From assembly GCF_014650955.1 (NCBI RefSeq), contig NZ_BMVY01000006.1:248001-312000 (forward strand): a stretch of DNA of 64,000 nt, written 5' to 3'. Source of the DNA: Streptomyces tauricus (lineage in GTDB: Bacteria > Actinomycetota > Actinomycetes > Streptomycetales > Streptomycetaceae). Position 1 is the first letter of the stretch, and each line of letters opens with the position of its first letter. Position numbers and translations under genes: made by a program. Under the pieces are notes generated by a model. It ran no database searches. It saw nothing but the letters and a program-made list of their open reading frames with translations, and was not told the origin of the DNA. Shown in pieces: positions 1-8,484 of the stretch.

Positions 1-33
1 CCCGCTTCACAACCCTGACCAAGTCCATTACCC

Positions 34-49
34 TGGACTGGCCAGTCCA
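34..49. promoter_or_regulatory. 16-bp perfect palindrome, possible operator
   Basis: TGGACTGGCCAGTCCA is its own reverse complement and lies 48 nt before the GTG start of the exporter gene. Two copies of ATGTAC follow at 55-70. The position suits a repressor or activator site for the exporter or for a divergent regulator outside the window. The protein that would bind it is not visible. Confidence 0.45.
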
Positions 50-97
50 TCACGATGTACAAAACATGTACCCCACCCGAACTTCCTGGACGCCCCC

Positions 98-1072
98 GTG
101 ACCCTCCCCAGCGCCGACCCCGCCACCCCCGCGGCGACCCCGGACCCCACGTCCGAACCCTCCGCCGCCACCCCCGGGGCCCCCGGCACCCCCGGGACTC
201 CCCGAGGCATACGCGCCCTGGGCCCGGTGGGCCTGGTCCTGGCCGGAGGCATCAGCGTCCAGTTCGGCGGCGCCCTCGCCGTGACCCTCATGCCGCGCGT
301 CGGGGCACTCGGCGTCGTCGCCCTGCGCCTCGCGGTCGCCGCGATCGTGCTGATGGTGATCTGCCGGCCCAAACTGCGCGGACACTCCCGCGCCGACTGG
401 GGCACCGTCGCCGTCTTCGGCATCACGATGGCCGCGATGAACGGCCTCTTCTACCAGTCGGTGGCCCGCATCCCCCTGGGCCCCGCCGTCAGCCTCGAAG
501 TGCTCGGCCCGCTGATCCTCTCGGTGGTCGCCTCACGCCGGGCCGTCAACCTCGTCTGGGCCGGCCTCGCCCTCGGCGGTGTCTTCCTGCTGGGCGGCGG
601 AGGCTTCAGCACCCTCGACCCGGCCGGTGTCGCCTTCGCCCTGTCGGCAGGCGCCATGTGGGCCGCGTACATAGTTTTCAGCGCGCGTACGGGGCGACGC
701 TTCCCACAGGCCGACGGGCTCGCGCTGGCGATGGTGGTCGCGGCGGTGGCGTTCCTGCCCCTGGGGCTCGTCGAGTCGGGCGACAGACTCCTGAACCCGA
801 CGACGCTTGCCCTCGGCTCAGCCGTCGCGATCCTCTCCTCCGTCCTCCCGTACACGCTGGAACTGCTCGCCCTGCGCCGGATGCCCGCCTCCACCTTCGC
901 GGTCCTCATGAGCCTGGAACCGGCCGTCGCCTCGATCGCCGGCTTCCTGGTGCTGAGCCAGACCCTGTCCGTCACCGAAGGGCTCGCGATCGGCCTGGTC
1001 ATCGCGGCGAGCATGGGGGCCGTACGCACCCAGGTGGGGCGCGGCAGAGCCAAGAACGTGCCCGAGTCCTGA
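98..1072 (+). CDS. EamA/RhtA-type amino-acid exporter, DMT superfamily
   Basis: Predicted inner-membrane exporter of the drug/metabolite transporter superfamily. About ten hydrophobic segments are arranged as two EamA repeats (roughly residues 40-170 and 180-310) after a Pro/Ala/Thr-rich N-terminal tail of about 37 residues. The stretch around residues 118-139 (FYQSVARIPLGPAVSLE) matches the conserved region of RhtA-like threonine/homoserine exporters, so amino-acid efflux is the likely role; the actual substrate cannot be read from the sequence. The GTG start has no good ribosome-binding site. An internal start after the low-complexity tail is possible, but the tail is in frame and uninterrupted. 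Length of 324 aa is normal for the family with this extension. Confidence 0.85.
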   Translation: MTLPSADPATPAATPDPTSEPSAATPGAPGTPGTPRGIRALGPVGLVLAGGISVQFGGALAVTLMPRVGALGVVALRLAVAAIVLMVICRPKLRGHSRADWGTVAVFGITMAAMNGLFYQSVARIPLGPAVSLEVLGPLILSVVASRRAVNLVWAGLALGGVFLLGGGGFSTLDPAGVAFALSAGAMWAAYIVFSARTGRRFPQADGLALAMVVAAVAFLPLGLVESGDRLLNPTTLALGSAVAILSSVLPYTLELLALRRMPASTFAVLMSLEPAVASIAGFLVLSQTLSVTEGLAIGLVIAASMGAVRTQVGRGRAKNVPES

Positions 1073-1193
1073 GCCCTGGGGCCTAGGCGCCAGGCAGGCC
1101 CACGGGGCCGGGCGAGCGGGCGCGGACCGAATGCGCTCCAGGGCGCGGGGCCCGGAGGCGCCCCGGGGTGCGGGCCGGGGAGCCTTCGGGCCG

Positions 1194-1892
1194 TCAGGTC
1201 TTGGGCGCGACCGGTACCGGACCGCGCTGCGGGTCCAGGCGGTGGGTCCGCGCCTGCTGTGACAGTTTCGTCAGGTAGGCGAAGAAGGTGTTCTTGCTGG
1301 TGTGCCCCTTGATGCGCAGATAGACGAGAAGGTCGAGCAGGATCGTGTCGTAGTGGGTGTGCGAGGAAGAGAGGCCGTACTCGATGCGCCCGTTGATGTG
1401 AGCGCGCAACGCCGGGTCCAGCGTGGGGTCGGCTTCGGCGCAGTCCTGGATCTTCGTCAGGTTGGCGGACGCCGTCCCGCACTGCTTCTCGAAGTCCTTG
1501 CCGGCCGAGGAGGTGTAGTGGAAGTTGAACGACCGCCAGTGCTTCCTCTCGGCCGGGTCGGGGTGCGGCTCGTAGAGGTTGTCCACGCTCACATGCATGA
1601 TCTCGTGCAGGATGCAGGCGGTGCGGAACGGCGCGTCCTCCGTGTTGGGGTCCTCCGGCGAGAAAGCCGGGTCGTAGGTGATTTTGGGGCCCGAGGCGGT
1701 CCACGACGCCAGGGCCACCAGTTTGTCGCTCGTCCTGACGAAGCTGATCCCGTCGAGCAGTGCCGCGCATTCGGCCATGAGTTCCGCGAAGTGCGGCTCG
1801 TCGGGCGTGTGGTCGGGCAGTGCCGCTCCGCCGGCATCCTGGATCAGAGCGTCCAGAGCCGGACTGCGCATGGGTTCCGTGTGAGTGCTCAT
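1194..1892 (-). CDS. hypothetical protein with HExxH zinc-protease-like motif
   Basis: I do not recognise the family. The 232-residue product has no signal peptide or membrane segment, so it is probably cytoplasmic. HEIMH at residues 96-100 fits the zinc-binding helix of gluzincin/metzincin-type metallopeptidases, followed by a His-rich stretch (HPDPAERKHW) that could supply a third ligand. The N-terminal ~70 residues are acidic and the C-terminus is basic. ATG start with AGAAAGGG 8 nt upstream. It is divergent from the catabolic operon that starts at 2237, with a gap holding three CACGTG motifs. It could be a true peptidase or a domesticated fold; only the motif supports enzymatic activity. 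Confidence 0.7.
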   Translation of the reverse strand: MSTHTEPMRSPALDALIQDAGGAALPDHTPDEPHFAELMAECAALLDGISFVRTSDKLVALASWTASGPKITYDPAFSPEDPNTEDAPFRTACILHEIMHVSVDNLYEPHPDPAERKHWRSFNFHYTSSAGKDFEKQCGTASANLTKIQDCAEADPTLDPALRAHINGRIEYGLSSSHTHYDTILLDLLVYLRIKGHTSKNTFFAYLTKLSQQARTHRLDPQRGPVPVAPKT

Positions 1893-2045
1893 GTGGCCCT
1901 TTCTCTAGTCGTGTGTCCAGTTCCGCCCCCCCCCGCAGGCCGCATGGTGCTCCTGGGTGATGTGTCCGGCAATGCCTGGAACACTCCTCAATAGGCACTT
2001 CTGTGTTGCCTGACCCATGAGGTCGCGACAACCCATGGCATGAAC

Positions 2046-2081
2046 CCACGTGTGCCGGTCCACGTGTGTCAGTACACGTGG
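2046..2081. promoter_or_regulatory. triple CACGTG operator-like cluster
   Basis: CCACGTGT occurs at 2046-2053 and 2060-2067, and its reverse complement ACACGTGG at 2074-2081. The copies are spaced exactly 14 bp apart; the last two form an inverted repeat with 8-bp arms and a 6-bp spacer. Such phased repeats suggest a dimeric DNA-binding protein. The regulator is unknown. Confidence 0.45.
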
Positions 2082-2145
2082 GCGATCCCGCGTGGCAGGC
2101 CCCCGCTTGTGTGAGCCCCCGCGTGCGCATCCCGTGCGCACGTAT

Positions 2146-2170
2146 CAATCAATGCAAGCACGCTTGATTG
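2146..2170. promoter_or_regulatory. inverted repeat, candidate TetR operator of the atu-like operon
   Basis: CAATCAA (2146-2152) and TTGATTG (2164-2170) are perfect inverted arms, with a nested CAAGC-AC-GCTTG palindrome between them. This is the only AT-rich patch before the operon and lies about 70 nt upstream of its first start codon. A natural candidate ligand is the TetR regulator encoded as the last gene of the operon (12025). That link is inference from position and symmetry. Confidence 0.5.
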
Positions 2171-2236
2171 TTTATCCGGCCGCTGTCATGCTCCAGAACG
2201 CACCGCACACCGTCGTGCCCCGAGGGGAGCGCCATC

Positions 2237-3031
2237 GTGTCCGACCCGTCGTCCGTGATCGACGATCTGAGCCGGGAGAGCGAGCAACTGGACGCCCTGG
2301 TCGGCGAGTTGGCGGAGGAGCGCTGGGCGCTCGCCACCCCGGCCCCCCGATGGACCGTCGCCCACCAGATCGCTCACCTCGCCTGGACCGACCGGTCCGC
2401 CCTGCTCGCCGTGACCGACGCCGACGCCTTCGCCGGGGAGGTCGAGAAGGCGCTGGCCTCACCCGACGGCTTCGTGGACGAGGGCGCGGAACAAGGGGCC
2501 GCGCTGCCCCCGGACCGGCTGCTCGCCGAGTGGCGCGCCGGACGGCAGGCACTGGAGAAGGCCCTGCGCGCGGCACCCACCGGGACGCGCTTCCCCTGGT
2601 ACGGGCCGCCCATGTCGGTCGCCTCCATGGCGACGGGCCGTCTCATGGAGACCTGGGCCCACGGCCAGGACATCGCGGACACGTTGCATGTGACGAGGCC
2701 ACCCACGGACCGCCTCCGGCATGTGGTGCGCATCGGTGTGCGGGCCCGCGACTTCGCGTTCGGGGTACGGGGACTCACCCCGCCCGAGGAGGAGTTCCGC
2801 GTCGAGCTCACCTCGCCCTCGGGCGAGTTGTGGTCGTACGGCCCCGAGGGCGCCCGCCAGCGCGTCACCGGCCCCGCGCTCGACTTCTGCCTCCTCGTCA
2901 CCCAGCGGGCGAACCGCGTCGACCTCGCGGTACGGGCGGAAGGCCTCGACGCCGACCGCTGGCTGGACATCGCCCAGGCCTTCGCGGGCCCGCCCGGTAC
3001 GGGCCGCGCACCGAAGGGGCCCACGGAATGA
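2237..3031 (+). CDS. TIGR03084-type metal-binding protein (mycothiol-dependent isomerase/DinB fold)
   Basis: First gene of the catabolic operon; about 264 aa with GTG at 2237, preceded by AGGGGAGC. The reading frame stays open to 2168, but that extension has no ribosome-binding site and is Cys/Arg-rich. The N-terminal four-helix DinB-like domain carries H43 and H47 in HQIAHLAWTD and METWAHGQD near residue 137, the metal-ligand pattern of mycothiol-dependent maleylpyruvate isomerases. The family is typically found beside AtuA/carboxylase genes in actinomycetes; its reaction is not established to my knowledge. The stop overlaps the next start (ATGA at 3028), indicating tight translational coupling. 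Confidence 0.85.
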   Translation: MSDPSSVIDDLSRESEQLDALVGELAEERWALATPAPRWTVAHQIAHLAWTDRSALLAVTDADAFAGEVEKALASPDGFVDEGAEQGAALPPDRLLAEWRAGRQALEKALRAAPTGTRFPWYGPPMSVASMATGRLMETWAHGQDIADTLHVTRPPTDRLRHVVRIGVRARDFAFGVRGLTPPEEEFRVELTSPSGELWSYGPEGARQRVTGPALDFCLLVTQRANRVDLAVRAEGLDADRWLDIAQAFAGPPGTGRAPKGPTE

Positions 3032-4815
3032 CCGACGGCCCCACCACCGACGGCCGACCCGTCGGCACGCCCGCCGACGCGACCGGCCCGGCGACCGGCC
3101 AAATCACCCGCCCCCTCCGCATAGGCAACGCCTCCGGCTTCTACGGTGACCGTTTCGACGCCATGCGCGAGATGCTCACCGGCGGTCCGCTGGACGTTCT
3201 GACCGGTGACTATCTCGCCGAGCTGACCATGCTCATCCTCGGCCGCGACCGCCTCAAGAACCCGGCCGGCGGTTACGCCCGCACCTTCCTGCGCCAACTG
3301 GAGGAGTGCCTCGGGCTCGCGCACGAGCGGGGCGTGCGGATCGTGGCCAACGCGGGCGGCCTCAACCCGGCCGGACTCGCCGACGCCGTAAGGGAGTTGG
3401 CGGCGCGGCTCGGCATACCGGCGCGGGTGGCCCACGTCGAGGGCGACGACCTCACCGCCCGCCACCCCGGCCCGGGGAACCTCGCCGCGCACGCCTACCT
3501 CGGCGGCCACGGCGTCGCCGCCTGTCTGCGCGAGGGCGCGGACATCGTCGTCACCGGCCGGGTCACCGACGCCGCCCTGGTCACCGGGCCCGCGGTCGCC
3601 CACTTCGGCTGGGCGCCCGACGCCTACGACCGGCTCGCGGGAGCCGTCGTCGCCGGGCACGTACTGGAGTGCGGCACCCAGGCCACCGGCGGCAACTACG
3701 CCTTCTTCGCCGAGCACGACCCGGCCCGGCTGCACCACCCGGGCTTCCCGGTCGCCGAACTCCACGAGGACGGCACAAGCGTCATCACCAAGCACGACGG
3801 CACCGGCGGCGTCGTGGACCTCGGCACGGTCACCGCCCAACTCCTGTACGAGACGGCGGGCGCCCGGTACGCGGGACCCGACGTCACCGCCCGCCTCGAC
3901 TCGGTCCGCCTCACCCAGGAGGGCCCCGACCGGGTAAGGGTCGAAGGAGTGCGCGGAGAGGCGCCGCCACCCACGCTCAAGGTCGGGCTCAACCGGCTCG
4001 GCGGCTTCCGCAACGAGGTCGTCTTCGTGCTGACCGGGCTCGACATCGAGGCGAAGGCCGCGTTCGTGCGAGCCCAGCTGGAGACCGCGCTCGCGACCGC
4101 CAAGTCCCGGCCCGCCGAGGTCCGCTGGGAACTCGCCCGCACCGACCACCCGGACGCGCCCACCGAGGAGACCGCGAGCGCCCTGCTCCGGCTCGTCGTC
4201 CGCGACCCCGACCAGGACGCCGTGGGCCGCACCCTCAGCGGAGCCGCCATCGAACTGGCCCTCGGCAGCTACCCCGGATTCCATGTGTTGGCACCACCGG
4301 GGAAGGGCGCCCCCTATGGGGTCTTCGAGGATGTGTACGTCCCCCATGTGGACGTGGACCATGTGGCAGTCCTCTACGACGGGCGTCGGATCCCTGTGTC
4401 ACCGCCCCACGACACCCTCGTACTCCAGCCTCTCGGGCCCGAGCAGGAACCGCCGCTCCCCGAACCCCTCCCGGCCGGTTCCGCCGTGCGCCGCGCGCCT
4501 CTCGGTCTCGTCGCCGGGGCCCGCAGCGGGGACAAGGGCGGCAACGCGAACGTCGGCGTCTGGGCGCGCACGGACGACGCCTGGCGCTGGCTCGCCCACA
4601 CCCTCACCACCGACCGGTTCCGCGAACTCCTCCCGGAGACAGCCGACTTGACCGTCGTACGCCACACCCTGCCCGACCTGCGCGCCCTGAACTTCGTCGT
4701 CGAGGGGATCCTCGGCGAGGGCGTCGCCGCGCAGCACCGCTTCGACCCGCAGGCCAAGGCCCTCGGCGAATGGCTGCGCTCCCGCCACCTCGACATACCG
4801 GAGGTACTGCTGTGA
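3028..4815 (+). CDS. AtuA-like protein (DUF1446, acyclic terpene utilisation family)
   Basis: 595 aa, the normal size of AtuA-type proteins. The first ~30 residues are a Thr/Pro-rich tail. Then comes the DUF1446 domain (about 35-440) with GNASGFYGDR, GDYLAE and TGRVTDAALV blocks, and a C-terminal domain from about 490 that begins with GARSGDKGGNANVG. In Pseudomonas, atuA is the first gene of the citronellol/geraniol operon and is needed for growth on acyclic terpenes, but its reaction is still unclear. Here it sits between a mycothiol-type protein and the two subunits of a biotin carboxylase, as expected for an atu/liu-like pathway. It starts on ATGA and ends on GTGA overlaps. Confidence 0.85.
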   Translation: MTDGPTTDGRPVGTPADATGPATGQITRPLRIGNASGFYGDRFDAMREMLTGGPLDVLTGDYLAELTMLILGRDRLKNPAGGYARTFLRQLEECLGLAHERGVRIVANAGGLNPAGLADAVRELAARLGIPARVAHVEGDDLTARHPGPGNLAAHAYLGGHGVAACLREGADIVVTGRVTDAALVTGPAVAHFGWAPDAYDRLAGAVVAGHVLECGTQATGGNYAFFAEHDPARLHHPGFPVAELHEDGTSVITKHDGTGGVVDLGTVTAQLLYETAGARYAGPDVTARLDSVRLTQEGPDRVRVEGVRGEAPPPTLKVGLNRLGGFRNEVVFVLTGLDIEAKAAFVRAQLETALATAKSRPAEVRWELARTDHPDAPTEETASALLRLVVRDPDQDAVGRTLSGAAIELALGSYPGFHVLAPPGKGAPYGVFEDVYVPHVDVDHVAVLYDGRRIPVSPPHDTLVLQPLGPEQEPPLPEPLPAGSAVRRAPLGLVAGARSGDKGGNANVGVWARTDDAWRWLAHTLTTDRFRELLPETADLTVVRHTLPDLRALNFVVEGILGEGVAAQHRFDPQAKALGEWLRSRHLDIPEVLL

Positions 4816-6410
4816 CGGTCCTGGCGTCCGCGCTCGACACCTCCTCCGCCGAGTACGCGGCCCACCGCGAGACCATGCTCGGCAAGCTCGCCGACCTCGA
4901 CACCGAGCACGCCAAGGCCCTCGCGGGCGGCGGCGAGAAGTATGTGGCCCGGCACCGCAAACGCGGCAAACTGCTCGCCCGTGAGCGCATCGAGCTGCTC
5001 CTCGACCCCGACACGCCGTTCCTCGAACTGTCGCCGCTCGCCGCCTGGGGGAGCGACTACACGGTCGGCGCCTCGCTCGTCACGGGCATCGGTGTCGTCG
5101 AGGGCGTCGAGTGCCTGATCACGGCGAACGACCCGACCGTGCGCGGCGGCGCCAGCAACCCCTGGAGCCTGAAGAAGGCACTGCGGGCCAACGACATCGC
5201 GTACGCCAACCGGCTGCCGAGCATCAGCCTCGTCGAGTCGGGCGGTGCCGATCTGCCCTCGCAGAAGGAGATCTTCATCCCCGGGGGCGCCATCTTCCGG
5301 GACATCACCCGGCTCTCGGCGGCCGGTATCCCGACCGTCGCCGTCGTCTTCGGCAACTCCACCGCCGGCGGCGCGTACATCCCCGGCATGTCGGACCACG
5401 TGATCATGGTCAAGGAGCGCGCGAAGGTCTTCCTCGGCGGCCCGCCGCTGGTGAAGATGGCCACCGGCGAGGAGAGCGACGACGAGTCCCTGGGCGGCGC
5501 CGAGATGCACGCGCGCGTGTCGGGTCTCGCCGACTACTTCGCCGTCGACGAGCGGGACGCCCTGCGGCAGGCGCGGCGCGTCGTCGCCCGCCTCAACCAC
5601 CGCAAGGCGTACGCCGATCCGGCACCGGCCGAGCCGCCCAAGTACGACCCGGAGGAGTTGCTGGGCATCGTCCCCGGCGACCTCAAGCACCCCTTCGACC
5701 CGCGCGAGGTCATCGCGCGGATCGTCGACGGCTCCGACTTCGACGAGTTCAAGCCGCTGTACGGGACGAGCCTGACGACCGGCTGGGCGAGCCTGCACGG
5801 CTATCCCGTCGGCATCCTCGCCAACGCGCGCGGCGTGCTCTTCAGCGAGGAGTCGCAGAAGGCCGCCCAGTTCATCCAGCTGGCCAACCAGCGCGACATC
5901 CCGCTGCTCTTCCTGCACAACACCACCGGCTACATGGTCGGCAAGGAGTACGAGCAGGGCGGCATCATCAAGCACGGCGCGATGATGATCAACGCGGTGA
6001 GCAACAGCCGCGTCCCGCACCTGTCCGTCCTCATGGGCGCCTCCTACGGAGCGGGCCATTACGGCATGTGCGGCCGCGCGTACGACCCGCGCTTCCTCTT
6101 CGCCTGGCCCAGCGCCAAGTCCGCCGTCATGGGCCCGCAGCAGCTCGCCGGCGTCCTGTCGATCGTCGCCCGCCAGTCCGCCGCCGCGAAGGGCCAGCCG
6201 TACGACGACGACGCCGACGCGGCCCTGCGCGCCATGGTGGAGCAGCAGATCGAGTCCGAGTCCCTGCCGATGTTCCTGTCCGGGCGGCTGTACGACGACG
6301 GCGTCATCGACCCGCGCGACACCCGGACCGTCCTCGGCCTGTGCCTGTCCGCGATCCACACGGCCCCCTACGAAGGCGCACGCGGCGGCTTCGGCGTCTT
6401 CCGGATGTGA
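4812..6410 (+). CDS. acyl-CoA carboxylase, carboxyltransferase (beta) subunit
   Basis: 532 aa. Transfers CO2 from carboxybiotin to an acyl-CoA, in a complex with the alpha subunit encoded next. Both crotonase-like halves are present. The N-half oxyanion region is GNSTAGGAYIPG (about 180-191) and the C-half carries GASYGAGHYGMCGRAYDP, a block typical of methylcrotonyl-/geranyl-CoA carboxylases rather than propionyl-CoA carboxylases. The segment before the first oxyanion hole reads IPGGAIFRDITRLSA, where I would expect HFGRIF-type residues in methylcrotonyl enzymes, so the acyl pocket may be altered. The GTG start overlaps the upstream stop (GTGA). Substrate cannot be fixed by eye: isoprenoid, branched or other alpha,beta-unsaturated acyl-CoA. 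Confidence 0.9.
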   Translation: MTVLASALDTSSAEYAAHRETMLGKLADLDTEHAKALAGGGEKYVARHRKRGKLLARERIELLLDPDTPFLELSPLAAWGSDYTVGASLVTGIGVVEGVECLITANDPTVRGGASNPWSLKKALRANDIAYANRLPSISLVESGGADLPSQKEIFIPGGAIFRDITRLSAAGIPTVAVVFGNSTAGGAYIPGMSDHVIMVKERAKVFLGGPPLVKMATGEESDDESLGGAEMHARVSGLADYFAVDERDALRQARRVVARLNHRKAYADPAPAEPPKYDPEELLGIVPGDLKHPFDPREVIARIVDGSDFDEFKPLYGTSLTTGWASLHGYPVGILANARGVLFSEESQKAAQFIQLANQRDIPLLFLHNTTGYMVGKEYEQGGIIKHGAMMINAVSNSRVPHLSVLMGASYGAGHYGMCGRAYDPRFLFAWPSAKSAVMGPQQLAGVLSIVARQSAAAKGQPYDDDADAALRAMVEQQIESESLPMFLSGRLYDDGVIDPRDTRTVLGLCLSAIHTAPYEGARGGFGVFRM

Positions 6411-6475
6411 TGGGCGTGACGGGCATGACGGGCGTGACAGACGTGACAGGCATGACGGGCGTGACTGATGTGAGA
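6411..6475 (+). repeat. 9-bp degenerate tandem repeat between carboxylase subunits
   Basis: The spacer between the beta-subunit stop and the alpha-subunit start consists of units close to GACGGGCRT, repeated about seven times. It stays open in the alpha-subunit frame, where it would read as MTGVTDV-type repeats. A GAGAGG ribosome-binding site lies just after it, so it is probably untranslated and was generated by slippage. Confidence 0.6.
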
Positions 6476-6481
6476 GGTCCC

Positions 6482-8371
6482 ATGATTTCGAGTCTGCTGG
6501 TCGCCAACCGCGGCGAGATCGCCTGCCGCGTCTTCCGCACCTGCCACGAGCTGGGCATCCGTACCGTCGCCGTGTACTCGGACGCCGACGCGAACGCCCT
6601 CCACGCGCGCGTGGCCGACACCGCCGTACGCCTGCCGGGCACCTCGCCCGCCGACACGTATCTGCGCGGCGAGCTGATCGTGCAGGCGGCCGTCGCGGCG
6701 GGCGCCGACGCCGTCCACCCCGGATACGGCTTCCTCTCCGAGAACGCCGACTTCGCGCGGGCCGTCCTCGACGCGGGCCTCGTCTGGGTCGGTCCGTCCC
6801 CCGAGGCGATCGAGGCGATGGCCTCCAAGACCCGCGCCAAGGAGCTGATGGCGGCCGCCGGGGTACCGCTGCTCGCGCCCCTGGACCCGGACGCCGTGAC
6901 CGGGAAGGACCTGCCGGTCCTGGTGAAGGCGTCGGCGGGCGGCGGCGGACGCGGTATGCGAGTCGTCCGCGAACTCGCCGACCTCGCAAGCGCGTTGAGG
7001 GCCGCCTCGGCCGAGGCCGAGAGCGCCTTCGGGGACGGCACGGTCTTCGTCGAGCCGTACGTCGAGCACGCGCGGCACGTCGAGGTGCAGATCGTCGCCG
7101 ACGGCCACGGCACCGTCTGGGCCCTCGGTACCCGCGACTGCTCCCTCCAGCGCCGCCACCAGAAGGTCATCGAGGAGGCCCCCGCGCCGGGCCTCGGCGC
7201 CGAGGCGGAGCAGCGCCTGCTCTCCGCGGCGACGGCAGCCGCCCGGACGATCGCCTACACGGGCGCCGGCACGGTGGAGTTCCTGGTGTCCAAGGACGGC
7301 GACTCCGTGGACCGTGTCCACTTCCTGGAGATGAACACCCGCCTCCAGGTCGAACACCCGGTCACGGAGGCCGTGTTCGGCACGGACCTGGTCGCCCTGC
7401 AACTGCGCGTCGCCGAGGGCGGCACCCTGGACGGCGACCCGCCGGCCCCGTCCGGCCACGCGATCGAGGCCCGCCTCTACGCCGAGGACCCCTCCCAGGA
7501 CTGGGCCCCGCAGACCGGCACCCTGCACCGGCTGTCCGTACCCGGCGTCCGCCTGGACACCGGCTACGGCGACGGCGACACGATCGGCGTCCACTACGAC
7601 GCCATGCTCGCCAAGGCCGTCGCCCACGCGCCCACGCGCGCGGAGGCGATCCGCAGACTCGCCGGAGCCCTGGAGCGGGCGACCGTCCACGGCCCGGTCA
7701 CCAACCGCGACCTCCTCGTACGCTCCCTGCGCCACGAGGAGTTCACGGCGGCCCGGATGAACACGGCCTTCTACGAGCACCACCTCGCCGACCTCACGAA
7801 GGCGGCTCCGGACCCGTACGCGCCGCTGGCCGCCGCACTCGCCGACGCGCACGGCCGCTCCCGGTTCGGCGGCGGCTGGCGGAACCTGCCCTCGCAGCCG
7901 CAGAGCAGGCGCTACCTCGTGGCGGGCGAGGAGCACGAGGTCCACTACCGGCACACCCGGCAGGGCCCGGCCGCCGACGGCGTCCACGGCGTCCACGTGG
8001 TGCAGACGGGTCCGGACCTCGTCGTACTCGAAATCGCGGGCGTACGCAGGAAGTTCGCGGTGTCCCGGTACGGCGACCGGGTGCACGTGAACGACACCAC
8101 GCTCACGGCCCTGCCCCGCTTCCCGGCGCCCGAGCCCGACCACGCCCCCGGCTCACTCCTGGCCCCCATGCCCGGCACGGTGGTCCGCCTGGCGGAAGGC
8201 CTCAGCGCGGGAACCCCCGTCCGAACCGGCGAACCGCTCATCTGGCTGGAGGCGATGAAGATGGAACACAAAATCACAGCCCCAACAACCGGCACACTCT
8301 CCGCCCTACACGTAACCCCAGGCCAACAGGTAGAGCCAGGCACCCTGCTGGCGGTGGTAACCCCCACCTAG
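6482..8371 (+). CDS. acyl-CoA carboxylase, biotin carboxylase/carrier (alpha) subunit
   Basis: 629 aa. Carboxylates biotin with ATP and bicarbonate, then delivers it to the beta subunit. The biotin-carboxylase domain occupies about 1-445 (NRGEIACRVFRTC at the start, ATP-grasp loop GGGGRGMRVV, EMNTRLQVEHPVTE). A linker follows, and the C-terminal biotinyl domain has EAMKMEH with the biotinylated lysine at 593. I chose ATG 6482 because it follows GAGAGG and begins with the canonical ISSLLVANRGEI; upstream in-frame ATG/GTG codons lie in the repeat. The fused carrier domain is the usual state for 3-methylcrotonyl/geranyl-type alpha subunits. Two copies of the 20-bp intergenic repeat follow the stop. 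Confidence 0.93.
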   Translation: MISSLLVANRGEIACRVFRTCHELGIRTVAVYSDADANALHARVADTAVRLPGTSPADTYLRGELIVQAAVAAGADAVHPGYGFLSENADFARAVLDAGLVWVGPSPEAIEAMASKTRAKELMAAAGVPLLAPLDPDAVTGKDLPVLVKASAGGGGRGMRVVRELADLASALRAASAEAESAFGDGTVFVEPYVEHARHVEVQIVADGHGTVWALGTRDCSLQRRHQKVIEEAPAPGLGAEAEQRLLSAATAAARTIAYTGAGTVEFLVSKDGDSVDRVHFLEMNTRLQVEHPVTEAVFGTDLVALQLRVAEGGTLDGDPPAPSGHAIEARLYAEDPSQDWAPQTGTLHRLSVPGVRLDTGYGDGDTIGVHYDAMLAKAVAHAPTRAEAIRRLAGALERATVHGPVTNRDLLVRSLRHEEFTAARMNTAFYEHHLADLTKAAPDPYAPLAAALADAHGRSRFGGGWRNLPSQPQSRRYLVAGEEHEVHYRHTRQGPAADGVHGVHVVQTGPDLVVLEIAGVRRKFAVSRYGDRVHVNDTTLTALPRFPAPEPDHAPGSLLAPMPGTVVRLAEGLSAGTPVRTGEPLIWLEAMKMEHKITAPTTGTLSALHVTPGQQVEPGTLLAVVTPT

Positions 8372-8425
8372 GGACGCGGGGAACGGCGCAGTCCTTTCGC
8401 TTTCAGGGGCGCGGGGAACGGCGCA
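8370..8425. repeat. two copies of the GGGGCGCGGGGAACGGCGC repeat
   Basis: Copies at 8370-8390 (one mismatch, overlapping the stop codon of the upstream gene) and 8405-8425 in the same orientation. They lie inside the operon, 60 bp before the dehydrogenase start, so here they cannot be complete terminators if the operon is one transcript. Confidence 0.8.
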
Positions 8426-8484
8426 ACAAACCGCAAAGAACCCGCCCCCTCCACACGACACAACCCCCTCCCCAGAGGAGCCCA

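Larger units (their letters stand above)
1893..2236. other. divergent intergenic region between HExxH gene and catabolic operon
   Basis: This 344-bp gap has no credible gene. It holds three CACGTG-containing elements (2046-2081) and an AT-richer inverted repeat (2146-2170) close to the operon start, so regulation of both divergent units is probably concentrated here. Confidence 0.6.

Noticed and set aside
2374..4362. 662-codon minus-strand frame opposite AtuA
   Set aside because: Shadow frame typical of high-GC coding DNA; the plus strand carries clear domain sequence.
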